Below the pieces are notes generated by a model, which did no database searches, had not been told where the DNA came from, and saw only the letters and a list, made by a program, of their open reading frames with translations. DNA of 64,000 nucleotides, taken from NCBI GenBank assembly GCA_913055905.1, contig CAJXLB010000004.1, positions 186,001 through 250,000 of the forward strand, written 5' to 3'. Made by a program: the position numbers and the translations under genes. Source of the stretch: an uncultured Winogradskyella sp. GTDB taxonomy: Bacteria > Bacteroidota > Bacteroidia > Flavobacteriales > Flavobacteriaceae. Of the stretch, positions 25,408 through 33,351 are shown piece after piece (within the stretch, counting starts at the first letter, position 1; each line of letters starts with the position of its first letter).

Positions 25408-26178
25408 CTAGATTTCAAAAAATATATCAGTTATAAATACAGCAATAAAGTCTAAAATGAACAGCAACATTGAAGCAAAAACCACTGCAGAATTTGCAGC
25501 TAAGCCTACACCAACAGTCCCTTTCTCACAGTAGTAGCCCTTGAAACACCCAACCAAACCAATGGCAAAGCCAAAGAAAAACGTCTTAATTGTGGCAGGA
25601 ACCAAATCTCCAAAGGCCAGTGCATTTAGGGCCTTGTTAAAATAGAGTCTGAAGGAAACATCTCCCTTTAAATTTTCAATAATGTAGGAGCCATAAAGGG
25701 CTATTGCATCGCCAATTATTACAAGAATAGGAAGCATAAGAGTGGTGGCCAGTATTCGGGTAATAACCAAATATTTAAATGGATTAGTGCCGGAAACTTC
25801 CATCGCGTCTATCTGCTCAGTAACGCGCATGGATCCAAGTTCTGCTCCAATTCCAGAAGCAATGCGACCAGCAAATGTCAATGCAATAATAACCGGTCCT
25901 ATTTCCCTAATTATTGAAATACTTACCATAGACGGCATCCAAGACTCAGCACCAAACTCTTGTAGTGTTGGCCTGGTTTGCAAGGTAATAACGAGCCCAA
26001 TGATAAAAGCCGTAACTCCAACTAATAATAAAGAACGATTGCCAATATTGTAGCATTGTCGCAAAAATTCCTTGAATTCAAAGGGTCTGGAAAATACTTC
26101 CTTAAAAAACCGTTTGGTAAAATAAGATAAGTCTCCAACCTCAATGAAAAATCGTTCAATAGAATTAGAACCAAGCAT
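25408..26178 (-). CDS. mlaE: MlaE-type ABC permease
   Basis: 256 residues, five to six membrane helices. MlaE/DUF140 hallmarks are ILTFAGRIASGIGAELGSM-like (here IALTFAGRIASGIGAELGS), VTEQIDAMEVSGTNPFKYLV and the C-terminal VGLAANSAVVFASM. It forms the transmembrane core bound by the MCE protein and the MlaF-like ATPase. First gene of the three. No MlaB or MlaC homologue is adjacent, as is common in Bacteroidota. Confidence 0.93.
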   Translation of the reverse strand: MLGSNSIERFFIEVGDLSYFTKRFFKEVFSRPFEFKEFLRQCYNIGNRSLLLVGVTAFIIGLVITLQTRPTLQEFGAESWMPSMVSISIIREIGPVIIALTFAGRIASGIGAELGSMRVTEQIDAMEVSGTNPFKYLVITRILATTLMLPILVIIGDAIALYGSYIIENLKGDVSFRLYFNKALNALAFGDLVPATIKTFFFGFAIGLVGCFKGYYCEKGTVGVGLAANSAVVFASMLLFILDFIAVFITDIFFEI

Positions 26179-26280
26179 AGCGGTGTTTATTAGTTGTTTA
26201 AATATACGGTTGTAGGCTTAGTCTTAAAATGATATCAGTCAGCGCTAAGTAAGCTCTTTATCTGCTGGGATAAATTACGG

Positions 26281-26688
26281 TCAGTCCTTTTTGTTGAGGT
26301 AGTACCTAATCATATCTGCAGTTGTGATTATACCTACCATTTTAGCGTTTTCTACAACAGGTAAAGCGCGATATCTACCTTTAGACAGCATTTGGGCTAC
26401 TTCCGAAATATTAGCGTCAGACGCAACATATTTTGGGTTTGGCATCATGATATCCTTAACTGTTTTTTCTGTGTAAATACTGCTATTATCGTCTAAACCC
26501 GCACCATTAACACCGTACATGAAATCAGCCAAACTTATCATGCCCACAAGTTTTTCGCCCTCTGTAACCGGAATGTGGTGGTGAAAATGTTTCTTTTCGT
26601 AAATATGTTTTACATCTAGTAAGGTTTGGTCTTGAGAAACGCTAACAACGTTTTTTGTCATTATGTCCTTAATTGTATCTGTTTTCAT
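26281..26688 (-). CDS. CBS-pair protein
   Basis: 135 residues made almost entirely of two CBS motifs (about 6-60 and 78-132): DIMTKNVVSVSQDQTLLDV ... LVGMISLADF and DIMMPNPKYVASDANISEV ... MVGIITTADM. Such stand-alone pairs bind adenine nucleotides and act as energy or redox sensors. Its promoter shares a CRP/FNR-like box with the divergent gene at 26811, at identical spacing, so both probably respond to the same signal. Confidence 0.92.
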   Translation of the reverse strand: MKTDTIKDIMTKNVVSVSQDQTLLDVKHIYEKKHFHHHIPVTEGEKLVGMISLADFMYGVNGAGLDDNSSIYTEKTVKDIMMPNPKYVASDANISEVAQMLSKGRYRALPVVENAKMVGIITTADMIRYYLNKKD

Positions 26689-26707
26689 GGCCTTGGATTT
26701 TCACCTA

Positions 26708-26781
26708 TAAATTTAGTACATGAATTTCTTTGAATAAATGACCTCTATCATATTTAAAGTCTCTTTTATATGATACATTTA
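26708..26781. promoter_or_regulatory. Bidirectional promoter with a shared CRP/FNR-like box
   Basis: The palindrome ATGACCTCTATCAT (26738-26751, centre 26744.5) has a -7 box on each side at exactly the same distance. TACATTTA (26774-26781) serves the plus-strand gene at 26811, and TAAATTTA (26715-26708, minus strand) serves the CBS gene; each ends 36.5 bp from the palindrome centre. Both -7 boxes read TAnnTTTA, close to TAnnTTTG. An outer inverted repeat (TATCATAT 26746-26753 and ATATGATA 26768-26775) overlaps it. The geometry matches class II activation at about -41. Confidence 0.7.
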
Positions 26782-26810
26782 GATTTCTAATGTATTAATT
26801 CATCTCAGCC

Positions 26811-27185
26811 ATGAAAACTAAAACAATCATTGAGTTATTGACCTTATCATCCAGTCTTTATGTCTTGGCCAAAGAGCATAATTTATTTGATCGGATACAT
26901 GAGATGTCAGAAAAAGGGAAGGCGCATTTTAACAGTATCGCTGAGGCTGATATTTTAGACGAAAATGGCAATGAAATTGAATTTGTAGATAAATTGATTC
27001 TAAAAGCCAATCAGGCTAAAGATGAGCTAGAAACCCAAATTGAGGAACTCATTGTAAAATTTTACAAAAAAATAAATGTCGCTCATTTAGACGAAATTAA
27101 AGCGCTACATCTTAAACTCGAAAAGTCCGAAGATAAAATCGCACTTCTGGAGGCACGGTTAAATCATTTAGAAGCAAAAAATTAA
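26811..27185 (+). CDS. Helical phasin-like protein (124 aa)
   Basis: A short hydrophobic N-terminus (IIELLTLSSSLYVLA), then a polar middle and a C-terminal coiled coil (about 65-124: KANQAKDELETQIEEL, LEKSEDKIALLEARLNHLEA). Not a recognised enzyme. It is followed one base after its stop by the ABC1-kinase gene and is almost certainly co-transcribed with it. Its promoter has the shared CRP/FNR-like box. The helical make-up recalls phasins and PHA/lipid-associated proteins, but that is only resemblance. Confidence 0.7.
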   Translation: MKTKTIIELLTLSSSLYVLAKEHNLFDRIHEMSEKGKAHFNSIAEADILDENGNEIEFVDKLILKANQAKDELETQIEELIVKFYKKINVAHLDEIKALHLKLEKSEDKIALLEARLNHLEAKN

Positions 27186-27186
27186 C

Positions 27187-28893
27187 ATGGGTATTGTTGC
27201 CAGCATAAAACGTAAGTACAAATCTGTATCGCGCTACAATGAGATTTTAAAGGTTCTCATCAAATACGGTTTTGAAGATTTAGTGCAGCACTTAGAAGAA
27301 CATAAGCGCTATACGTTTGTTAGAAATTTAATCCCAAAGCAATCTAGGATAGACGCATTGCAATTCTCAAAGTGGGAAAAGATGCGCTTGGTTTGTGAGG
27401 AACTGGGACCTACATTTATAAAGTTTGGTCAAATTTTAAGCAACAGACCTGATCTTATTCCTTTTGAACTTGTTCTAGAATTTGAAAAGCTACAAGATCG
27501 TGTACCTCCAATGCCAGACCATAGGGTTAAGGAGGTTGTGGTGTCTGAATTAAAGAAAGACATTGATGAATTATTTGCGTGGTTTGATCCACATCCTTTT
27601 GCTTCGGCATCAATGGCACAGGTTCATAAGGTAACCTTACATTCTGGTAAACGTGTTGCCTTAAAGGTTCAAAGACCTGGTATTAAAGACATTATCTTAG
27701 AGGATATTAAGGTGATGTATACCATTGCAGAAATTCTTGAAAATAGAATTCCCTCCTTAAAGAGCTTTGATCCTGTTGGATTGGTAAAGAATTTTGAAAG
27801 CTCGATCTTAAAAGAACTGGATTTTATCAATGAGTCCATTAACATTCAAAGATTCTACAATAATCTGATTACCGATGATAGCGTAGAGCAGTTTGCCCAA
27901 GCACCAAAGGTGTATAGGGATTTTACAACAGAAAAGGTTTTGGCCATGGAATTTATGGCTGGCATTAAAATAGATCGCTTGGAAAAACTTAAGGCCAAAG
28001 GGTTTGATACAAAAGTCATTGCTAGACGTTTAAGCATAAGTTTTTTCAAGCAAATCTTTGAATATGGCTTCTTCCATGCCGATCCGCATCCTGGCAATTT
28101 ACTGGTCTTACCCAATAGCCATATAGGTTATTTAGACTTTGGTATGATGGGTACCATATTAGAAAGGGATATTAAAATTTTTGGACAGTTATTCAGTTCG
28201 ATCACTGATCGCGATGTAAAGAAAATAATCCATGTCATTCAACAGCTTTCGGATACCACGGTAATAAAGGACATGAGAGGGCTGGAATTTGATATTAACG
28301 AGTTTGTAGAAAAATATTATGTCCGTGATGTGCATGACAATGAAATGAGCACCGTTCTCTTGGAATTAAAAGATATCATCGTAGCGCACGGCTTGAAGGT
28401 TCCTACCTATTTTTATCTCTTCGCAAGAGCTCTCGTCACTTTGGAAGGCGTATTGGAGAAATTAGACCCTAAGTTAGACCAATTTGAGATGGTAAAACCT
28501 TATCTCTCCAAAAGTATAACCAGGAATTTTAGTCCTGTAGCTATGGGCAAGAAAGTGTTCAATTCCATTTACGAGCTAACGGATTACATGGAAGAGTTTC
28601 CAAGAGATCTCAAGAACGCCATTAGAAAAATAAATAAAGGCGAGATTAAGGTAGATTTGACCCATAAGGGTGTCGATCCTCTCATCCATACGTTTAAGCG
28701 CTTAACTACCCATTTGGTGTCAGCATTTATTATGGTAGCGTTGATTATAGGGTCTTCACTATTTATAATTTCCAAGATTCCACCGTTATGGAACGACGTC
28801 TCCGTGATTGGAATTTTAGGGCTTGTGCTTACCGTCATTTTAGGTTTGGGTATGTTACGCGACATCAAAAAGAAAGATTATTATAATTGGTAA
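27187..28893 (+). CDS. ABC1/UbiB-family atypical kinase
   Basis: 568 residues. Kinase-like domain (about 65-420) with the UbiB/ABC1 hallmarks ELGPTFIKFGQILSNRPDLIP (the KxGQ element), ASMAQVHKVTL with the Ala-rich loop in place of the Gly-rich loop, VALKVQRPGI with the Lys, FHADPHPGNLLVL as catalytic loop and YLDFGMMG as the metal-binding DFG. Two C-terminal membrane helices (about 508-528 and 535-555). UbiB acts in ubiquinone synthesis; Bacteroidota use menaquinone, so a wider role in lipid or quinone handling is likely. Co-transcribed with the upstream helical protein. Confidence 0.9.
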   Translation: MGIVASIKRKYKSVSRYNEILKVLIKYGFEDLVQHLEEHKRYTFVRNLIPKQSRIDALQFSKWEKMRLVCEELGPTFIKFGQILSNRPDLIPFELVLEFEKLQDRVPPMPDHRVKEVVVSELKKDIDELFAWFDPHPFASASMAQVHKVTLHSGKRVALKVQRPGIKDIILEDIKVMYTIAEILENRIPSLKSFDPVGLVKNFESSILKELDFINESINIQRFYNNLITDDSVEQFAQAPKVYRDFTTEKVLAMEFMAGIKIDRLEKLKAKGFDTKVIARRLSISFFKQIFEYGFFHADPHPGNLLVLPNSHIGYLDFGMMGTILERDIKIFGQLFSSITDRDVKKIIHVIQQLSDTTVIKDMRGLEFDINEFVEKYYVRDVHDNEMSTVLLELKDIIVAHGLKVPTYFYLFARALVTLEGVLEKLDPKLDQFEMVKPYLSKSITRNFSPVAMGKKVFNSIYELTDYMEEFPRDLKNAIRKINKGEIKVDLTHKGVDPLIHTFKRLTTHLVSAFIMVALIIGSSLFIISKIPPLWNDVSVIGILGLVLTVILGLGMLRDIKKKDYYNW

Positions 28894-28894
28894 C

Positions 28895-28931
28895 AAAAAA
28901 GCCTGTATGTAAAGTCAATTTACATACAGGC
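28895..28931 (-). terminator. Terminator of the 199-aa helical protein gene
   Basis: A perfect 13-bp stem GCCTGTATGTAAA/TTTACATACAGGC with a 5-nt loop (28901-28931), followed on the minus strand by six T. Placed between two convergent genes and may also slow plus-strand transcription. Confidence 0.9.
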
Positions 28932-28965
28932 CTGTTAGGGTTATAGATAAATCAATTTAAGTGCA

Positions 28966-29565
28966 TTACTTCTTAAAGGCTTGTTTAAAGTGTTTAAAGG
29001 CTTCTGACATTTCACCTTGAAAATGTTCCCAAGTTGTGTCTTCCTTTTCTTTTTCGTATTTCTTTTTGAATTTCTCAACATAGTCTAGAAATTCTTGTTT
29101 ACCCTTGTCGTAGTTCGATTTAAAGGAATCTTTACCTTTTTCCAGATTGTTTTCTAAAATTTCCAACTTCACTTTAAACATCTCAATATCCAATAATAAT
29201 TGTTTGTAGAAATTATTTAGGGTTTCGTTGGTTTTAACCTTGACTTCAATCTCGTGTATTTTCGATAGTATTTTACCCTTTTGCTCTTTAAAAGCATCAA
29301 CAGTTTCAGCCTTACCTAGATTAAGTTGTACAATGAGCTCATCAAACAAGGTTCTCATGTCATCAAACTTGTCCTTCCCTTGTTTCATTTTAAATTTAGA
29401 ATCGTGAATGAATTGATTGAATTTCTTCTTGGTATCCTCGTACGTGTCCTGTAATTCTGCTTTGCCTAAAGAGGCTTGCACTTGGAACTCTTCTAATTCA
29501 ACGGCTGCCTTTCTTAGAAAGTCAACAGCCTTGTCAATAATTTTGGTGTTTTCTGCCGTTTTCAT
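28966..29565 (-). CDS. Coiled-coil phasin-like protein with internal repeats
   Basis: 199 residues, no signal, nearly all helical and rich in Lys and Glu. Residues about 27-54 and 77-104 are internal repeats 50 residues apart, both with VQ..LGKAE..D...E.K.K...IH. A third, weaker unit (LEKGKDSF ... KGKQEF) lies at about 141-160. The C-terminus ends WEHFQGEMSEAFKHFKQAF. The make-up resembles phasin or apolipoprotein-like amphipathic helical proteins. Its upstream region carries the CRP/FNR-like box. Function unknown. Confidence 0.7.
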   Translation of the reverse strand: MKTAENTKIIDKAVDFLRKAAVELEEFQVQASLGKAELQDTYEDTKKKFNQFIHDSKFKMKQGKDKFDDMRTLFDELIVQLNLGKAETVDAFKEQKGKILSKIHEIEVKVKTNETLNNFYKQLLLDIEMFKVKLEILENNLEKGKDSFKSNYDKGKQEFLDYVEKFKKKYEKEKEDTTWEHFQGEMSEAFKHFKQAFKK

Positions 29566-29588
29566 CTGTTTTGTATTTAAGTTGTTTT

Positions 29589-29632
29589 TAAAAATACAAT
29601 ACAGAACTTAGGTTTAAAATGATATTTATCAT
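29589..29632 (-). promoter_or_regulatory. CRP/FNR-like box and -7 element of the 199-aa gene
   Basis: ATGATATTTATCAT (29619-29632), a perfect palindrome apart from the two central bases, contains TGAT-N4-ATCA, the FNR-type half-site arrangement. On the minus strand the -7 box TATTTTTA (29596-29589) ends 36.5 bp from the palindrome centre, the same spacing as at 26708-26781. ATG is at 29565. Confidence 0.68.
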
Positions 29633-29719
29633 TCCTAGTAGGGGAGCTGGAGAAAATTTAAGGGTGGTTTTGTGTTGTGTTTAAAATACATAATCGCCTT
29701 AAAACGGTACAGACAAATT

Positions 29720-30508
29720 CTAGCTAAATGAAATCTCTCCAACCATATAAAGTTTGGCCTGACCACTAATCTTAACTCGATCATCTAGTAGTTTGCACTT
29801 TAAGTAGCCTCCACGTGCAGAAACTTGCTTTGCGGTTAGTTGAGACTTGTTAAGCACCTTGGTCCAATAAGGCGTTAACGTCGTGTGTGCCGAACCTGTC
29901 ACAGGGTCTTCATTGATGCCGCACTGAGGTGTAAAAAAGCGCGAAACAAAATCTGTTGCCGTTCCTCTAGCTGTAACGATAATACCTCTGCAATCCAGTT
30001 TCCCAATTTCAATGAAATCTGGTTTAAGATTTATTATGTCACTTTCAGTCTCAAATACAAAAAGGTAGTCTGTCTTGCCTTTGTAAACGGATTTGGGTTT
30101 TATATTAAAACCTTTATACAGTTTATCGGTTAATTTGAGTTCGATGAGCTCATCCGCTGGAAAATCTAGAGTTAGCCAATCGGCACGGCGCGTTACTTTT
30201 AGGTCGCCACTTCGTGCCGAATGAAAATGTATTATGTCTTTATCGTGTTTCTCATGATTGAACAGAACGTAAGCCGCAGCAAGCGTGGCATGGCCACATA
30301 AATCCACTTCAACTTCTGGCGTAAACCACCTGATGTGATAGCCATTACTATCCTTAAGGTAAAAAGCAGTTTCGGAAAGGTTGTTTTCTTGTGCAATGTT
30401 TTGCATCAGGGCATCGCTAGGCCATGAATCTAGTGGGCACACCGCTGCTGGATTGCCGCCAAAAAGTGTGTCTGTAAAAGCGTCTACTTGATAAATTCTG
30501 CTGGCCAT
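29720..30508 (-). CDS. PhzF-family isomerase/epimerase-like protein
   Basis: 262 residues from ATG 30508 (a TTG two codons earlier is possible). PhzF/diaminopimelate-epimerase-like fold: FGGNPAAVCPLD, NNLSETAFYL with the catalytic Glu, IRWFTPEVEVDLCGHATLAAAYVLF, and the C-terminal NEDPVTGSAHTTL. Members catalyse proton shifts on trans-2,3-dihydro-3-hydroxyanthranilate or other, mostly unknown, small molecules. No phenazine genes are nearby, so a generic metabolic role is more likely. Confidence 0.92.
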   Translation of the reverse strand: MASRIYQVDAFTDTLFGGNPAAVCPLDSWPSDALMQNIAQENNLSETAFYLKDSNGYHIRWFTPEVEVDLCGHATLAAAYVLFNHEKHDKDIIHFHSARSGDLKVTRRADWLTLDFPADELIELKLTDKLYKGFNIKPKSVYKGKTDYLFVFETESDIINLKPDFIEIGKLDCRGIIVTARGTATDFVSRFFTPQCGINEDPVTGSAHTTLTPYWTKVLNKSQLTAKQVSARGGYLKCKLLDDRVKISGQAKLYMVGEISFS

Positions 30509-30855
30509 AGTCAATTTTTAGGTTTAATGGTTAAGGCTGAACGAAGTTAGATTTTTTAATCTTTTTACGAAATAGATAAGCGTACAAATCAGAATAGATT
30601 CCTTTTAATTTTTCAAACTGATTGCCATCATTGATTGGTATTTATTATGGAGGTACTTTAGGTCGATTAAATTCTTAAGAGGTTTAAGTTGCGTGATTTT
30701 TTGTATGGATTTATGGTCGTGATAAACTTGTAATTTCCTAAAATCAAATTTTTCAACTTCGGATTTTAATCTTTTAAAAGTATAGTATTTAAAATACTGC
30801 TCCAGCGGAAGTCGAAAAGCTAATTAGAGTAGACATTCTTAAAAACCAATGAATT
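30509..30855. other. 347-bp intergenic region between divergent genes
   Basis: Separates the PhzF gene (minus) from the repeat-containing lipoprotein gene (plus). It contains an open minus-strand frame described separately (30605-30823) and a TGATTGCCATCA element at 30619-30630 that lacks a correctly spaced -7 box. No terminator or RNA gene seen. Confidence 0.4.
30605..30823 (-). pseudogene. Possible coding remnant (72 open codons, no start)
   Basis: The minus-strand frame is open for 72 codons up to TAA 30605 and has no ATG, GTG or TTG near its beginning. The translation looks protein-like (EQYFKYYTFKRLKSEVEKF, KITQLKPLKNLIDLKYLHNK). It may be the 3' remnant of a decayed gene or a chance frame in AT-rich DNA. 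I recognise no family. Confidence 0.2.
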
Positions 30856-32085
30856 ATGAAAACACTTAGTTTAAAAGTATTGAGTATGCTTCTAGTAATT
30901 GGAGTTTTATTCACGAGTTGTAGCGATGATGATGATAATAATATCATTGTTGACCCTAATGCCTTAGAGAATGTAGATATTGTTATTGATGCTGACCAGA
31001 CCTTTAACATGACCAATTTTGTGATGTCCTTTGAACAATTATTTGGTTCAGATGCGAGGTGGATGTGGAATTATTCACACGACGTGCAAGATGGTAAGGC
31101 TTTAACTAGCTATCAAAACCTAAAAATAGCTGGTGAGTTTGGGGACAAAGTATTTACCATCAATCACGACTTTGATACAGATGGCGTAATAACCTCTTCA
31201 AACCGCATCCTTACTTTCGAATATGACGACGATGAAGAGGTGACATTTACCTATGTCTATGACAATGATGGAAAAATTGTAGAATTAACCAAAATTAAAG
31301 AAGGACAAATTAGAGATGTCGTTGAATTAGAGTACAATTCAAACAACCAATTGGTTAAAAAAATCCATAGAGGAAACTATAATTTTGATGATGGTGATGA
31401 GGAGATTTTCACATATAACGCAGATGGAACAATTAAAAGTTATGAGAATGAAGCTTGGACGCAAAATTTTAATTATACCTACACCAATGGTAACATGACC
31501 CGTCAAGAACTAAATTATGACGGTAATACAATAGTTCAAATTATTGAATATGATTCTCAAGGGCGCGTTGTGAATTTTTACGAGGAAGCAAACAGTAATA
31601 ACAAAACTTTAATTGAGTATTACGACAACTTCTTTAGAGAAAAAGAGTACTATGATTACAATGGGACTAGTCGCCTATATGATATCGAAGATTATAGTGC
31701 TTATGAGGTAGAAATTAAGGAATGGGATTTTTATTATGATGGCCCTGCATTTAATTACTGTAAGACAAAAGAATACTACTATGTAGCGAATCACTATCGT
31801 AAGTTGGTAAGCAAGAAAGAATATTTTGAAGGCACACCTGAAAACTTAACCCTTGTAGGATATGTTACCGTAGATACGAGAGATGCGGCTAATGATTATA
31901 GAAAAACCAAAGAAAGTATTTACGATGCCAATGACACGTTATTGTATTATGTAACATATGAAGTTTCCAATGGCTCCATCTTAAGTCATCAGGTCTATCT
32001 TCCAGATGGTACTCCAATTGAGGATTATGAAATGGAAGACTTCATGTGGATGGAAGTATTGATATCAGATTTAAATATTACGTAA
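30856..32085 (+). CDS. Lipoprotein with YD/RHS-like repeats
   Basis: 409 residues. Lipoprotein signal with the Cys in FTSCSDDDDNN. The mature part has many tyrosine/aspartate strands such as TYVYDNDGKIVEL, LEYNSNNQLVKKI, FTYNADGTIKSY, YTYTNGNMTRQEL and IEYDSQGRVVNFY. These recur about every 20-35 residues and resemble YD/RHS repeats found in Bacteroidota surface lipoproteins. A beta-rich, surface-attached protein of unknown role. Acidic overall. A strong terminator follows at 32105. No partner genes in the same orientation. Confidence 0.78.
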   Translation: MKTLSLKVLSMLLVIGVLFTSCSDDDDNNIIVDPNALENVDIVIDADQTFNMTNFVMSFEQLFGSDARWMWNYSHDVQDGKALTSYQNLKIAGEFGDKVFTINHDFDTDGVITSSNRILTFEYDDDEEVTFTYVYDNDGKIVELTKIKEGQIRDVVELEYNSNNQLVKKIHRGNYNFDDGDEEIFTYNADGTIKSYENEAWTQNFNYTYTNGNMTRQELNYDGNTIVQIIEYDSQGRVVNFYEEANSNNKTLIEYYDNFFREKEYYDYNGTSRLYDIEDYSAYEVEIKEWDFYYDGPAFNYCKTKEYYYVANHYRKLVSKKEYFEGTPENLTLVGYVTVDTRDAANDYRKTKESIYDANDTLLYYVTYEVSNGSILSHQVYLPDGTPIEDYEMEDFMWMEVLISDLNIT

Positions 32086-32104
32086 TCCGAAATAGAAACA
32101 ACAT

Positions 32105-32131
32105 AAAAAGCTCCTCATTTGGAGCTTTTTT
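32105..32131 (+). terminator. Terminator of the repeat lipoprotein gene
   Basis: AAAAAGCTCC/GGAGCTTTTT, 10-bp stem, 6-nt loop, T-run of six. Confidence 0.9.
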
Positions 32132-32153
32132 CTTTATAAAATCCTGAAGGATA

Positions 32154-32175
32154 TGGAGCCGGAGAGAATCGAACT
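32154..32175. repeat. att-like direct repeat (copy of the ssrA 3' end)
   Basis: 22 bp identical to 33352-33373, the last 22 bases of tmRNA read in reverse (TGGAGCCGGAGAGAATC, then GAACT). Beyond it the two copies share only a further GTC. The 3' end of ssrA is a classic target of tyrosine recombinases, which regenerate the gene and leave a copy at the far end of the insert. Confidence 0.8.
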
Positions 32176-32177
32176 AC

Positions 32178-32218
32178 TGTCAGAATTATTAATAAAAAGC
32201 AGTATTTCATTTCTGACA
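32178..32218. repeat. Inverted repeat next to the att-like site
   Basis: TGTCAGAA (32178-32185) and TTCTGACA (32211-32218), perfect 8-bp arms separated by 25 nt, starting 3 bp after the att-like repeat. Could be a recombinase arm site or a weak hairpin. Confidence 0.4.
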
Positions 32219-32225
32219 AGATTTA

Positions 32226-32249
32226 AAGTGATCTAATCTTTTATCACTT
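32226..32249. repeat. Second inverted repeat in the insert
   Basis: AAGTGAT/ATCACTT, perfect 7-bp arms with a 10-nt loop. No T-run. Purpose unknown. Confidence 0.35.
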
Positions 32250-32391
32250 AATATGCTGCGTTAATCGAATAGGTAAGCTAGATTTCTTTTTTCTAAAGGA
32301 GAATCATTTCCTTTGATGAAGGAGTTAAGTTAATTGGATATTTACAATTGAGGCGGTTCTTTTTGGAATGCCTCTTCTTTAATGCTTCTTC

Positions 32392-33189
32392 ATGACTATT
32401 ATTGACAAAATCAAATATGCTCTTTTAAAGACACGATTTGCAAGATACATACGTGTTGTTGAAGGGTGGATACTGCGCTTTAAAATTACTGTTAGTCGAC
32501 CCTCTAGCACGGTTCGAACGGTTTTATGCATTTCACCTTATAAAACAGGCACGACGTTTATAGCGGGTTTATTTAGGAAAGAAGTTGCTAAACACGAGCC
32601 TTTACATTACATTTCTTATAAACTACTAGACAAGGATTTCGATAAATATTTTCAAAAAAGAATGGCATATTTAAACCTTAAGTTAGAGTGTTCGGGTTTG
32701 TGGAGTGCATATGTAGATGACTTGGCTAGCAATGCTACTTCAAAAGATTTAGACTATATATGTGTTTTGAGATCACCATCATCTTGGGTAACATCTGTCA
32801 TCAATTATTGGAATGAACCTTTCATGTTAGATTTTCACTTCGACATTCAAAATGAGTTTTTTTGGAAAAACAAAGTTGGAGTGAATCTCAGAGAATTCAA
32901 TTTTGATAGAGAAAGTAAGACCAATGAAGAGATTATTGAAAAGTTAATCTCCTTTTATTTTGATTTCACTGAAAAAACAAAAAACATTAGGAACCTTACT
33001 TATATTCACTTGCATGATATTAAAAAGAAAATTTCATGTATAGAAGATCTTCTAGGAGAGAAAGCAAATGTGAAAAACAGCTGGAAAAGGCAAAATAAGA
33101 ATAAGCGTTTTATCTACAAAAACGATGAAATCGATAACAGGTATAAGGTTTTAACTGATAATCTCATTAGAAATAGAGAGCGGCAGTAA
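32392..33189 (+). CDS. Sulfotransferase-like protein in the ssrA-linked insert
   Basis: 265 residues. The segment VLCISPYKTGTTFIAGLF matches the 5'-phosphosulfate-binding loop of PAPS sulfotransferases (K-x-G-T-T). YICVLRSPSSWVTSVINYW matches the 3'-phosphate-binding element with its Arg and Ser. No signal peptide; Lys/Arg-rich C-terminus. It would transfer sulfate from PAPS to a carbohydrate or other acceptor, but the sequence does not name the acceptor. It is the only gene between the two att-like repeats and was probably acquired with the insert. Confidence 0.68.
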   Translation: MTIIDKIKYALLKTRFARYIRVVEGWILRFKITVSRPSSTVRTVLCISPYKTGTTFIAGLFRKEVAKHEPLHYISYKLLDKDFDKYFQKRMAYLNLKLECSGLWSAYVDDLASNATSKDLDYICVLRSPSSWVTSVINYWNEPFMLDFHFDIQNEFFWKNKVGVNLREFNFDRESKTNEEIIEKLISFYFDFTEKTKNIRNLTYIHLHDIKKKISCIEDLLGEKANVKNSWKRQNKNKRFIYKNDEIDNRYKVLTDNLIRNRERQ

Positions 33190-33204
33190 CGTGTCTTACA
33201 TAAG

Positions 33205-33226
33205 GCCTTAATTTCGATATTAAGGC
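33205..33226. repeat. Hairpin after the sulfotransferase-like gene
   Basis: GCCTTAAT/ATTAAGGC, perfect 8-bp stem with a 6-nt loop, 15 bp after the stop codon. It lacks a T-run, so it would stabilise the 3' end more than terminate. Confidence 0.45.
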
Positions 33227-33290
33227 TACATCAGCAATTCGAAGTACAAATTCAACTGATAGTTTTTTAATTCATACAATTAAAAACAAC

Positions 33291-33322
33291 AAATCCGTTC
33301 AAGTAATCTAGACGGATTTTTT
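33291..33322 (+). terminator. Terminator between the insert gene and ssrA
   Basis: AAATCCGT/ACGGATTT stem with a 13-nt loop and a plus-strand T-run of six. The minus strand downstream is also T-rich, so it may serve ssrA from the other side. Confidence 0.65.
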
Positions 33323-33351
33323 ATTGTTGACAAGAAGATTGAAGAGTGTCG

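Larger units (their letters stand above)
32086..32391. other. Intergenic region holding terminator and integration scar
   Basis: Contains the terminator at 32105-32131, the 22-bp copy of the ssrA 3' end (32154-32175) and two inverted repeats (32178-32218 and 32226-32249) before the sulfotransferase-like gene. No open frame of note. Confidence 0.6.

Noticed and set aside
30618..30631. CTGATTGCCATCAT, a TGAT-N4-ATCA element between the PhzF gene and the repeat lipoprotein gene.
   Set aside because: No -7 box at 35-37 bp on either strand, and the nearest starts are more than 100 bp away; probably chance.
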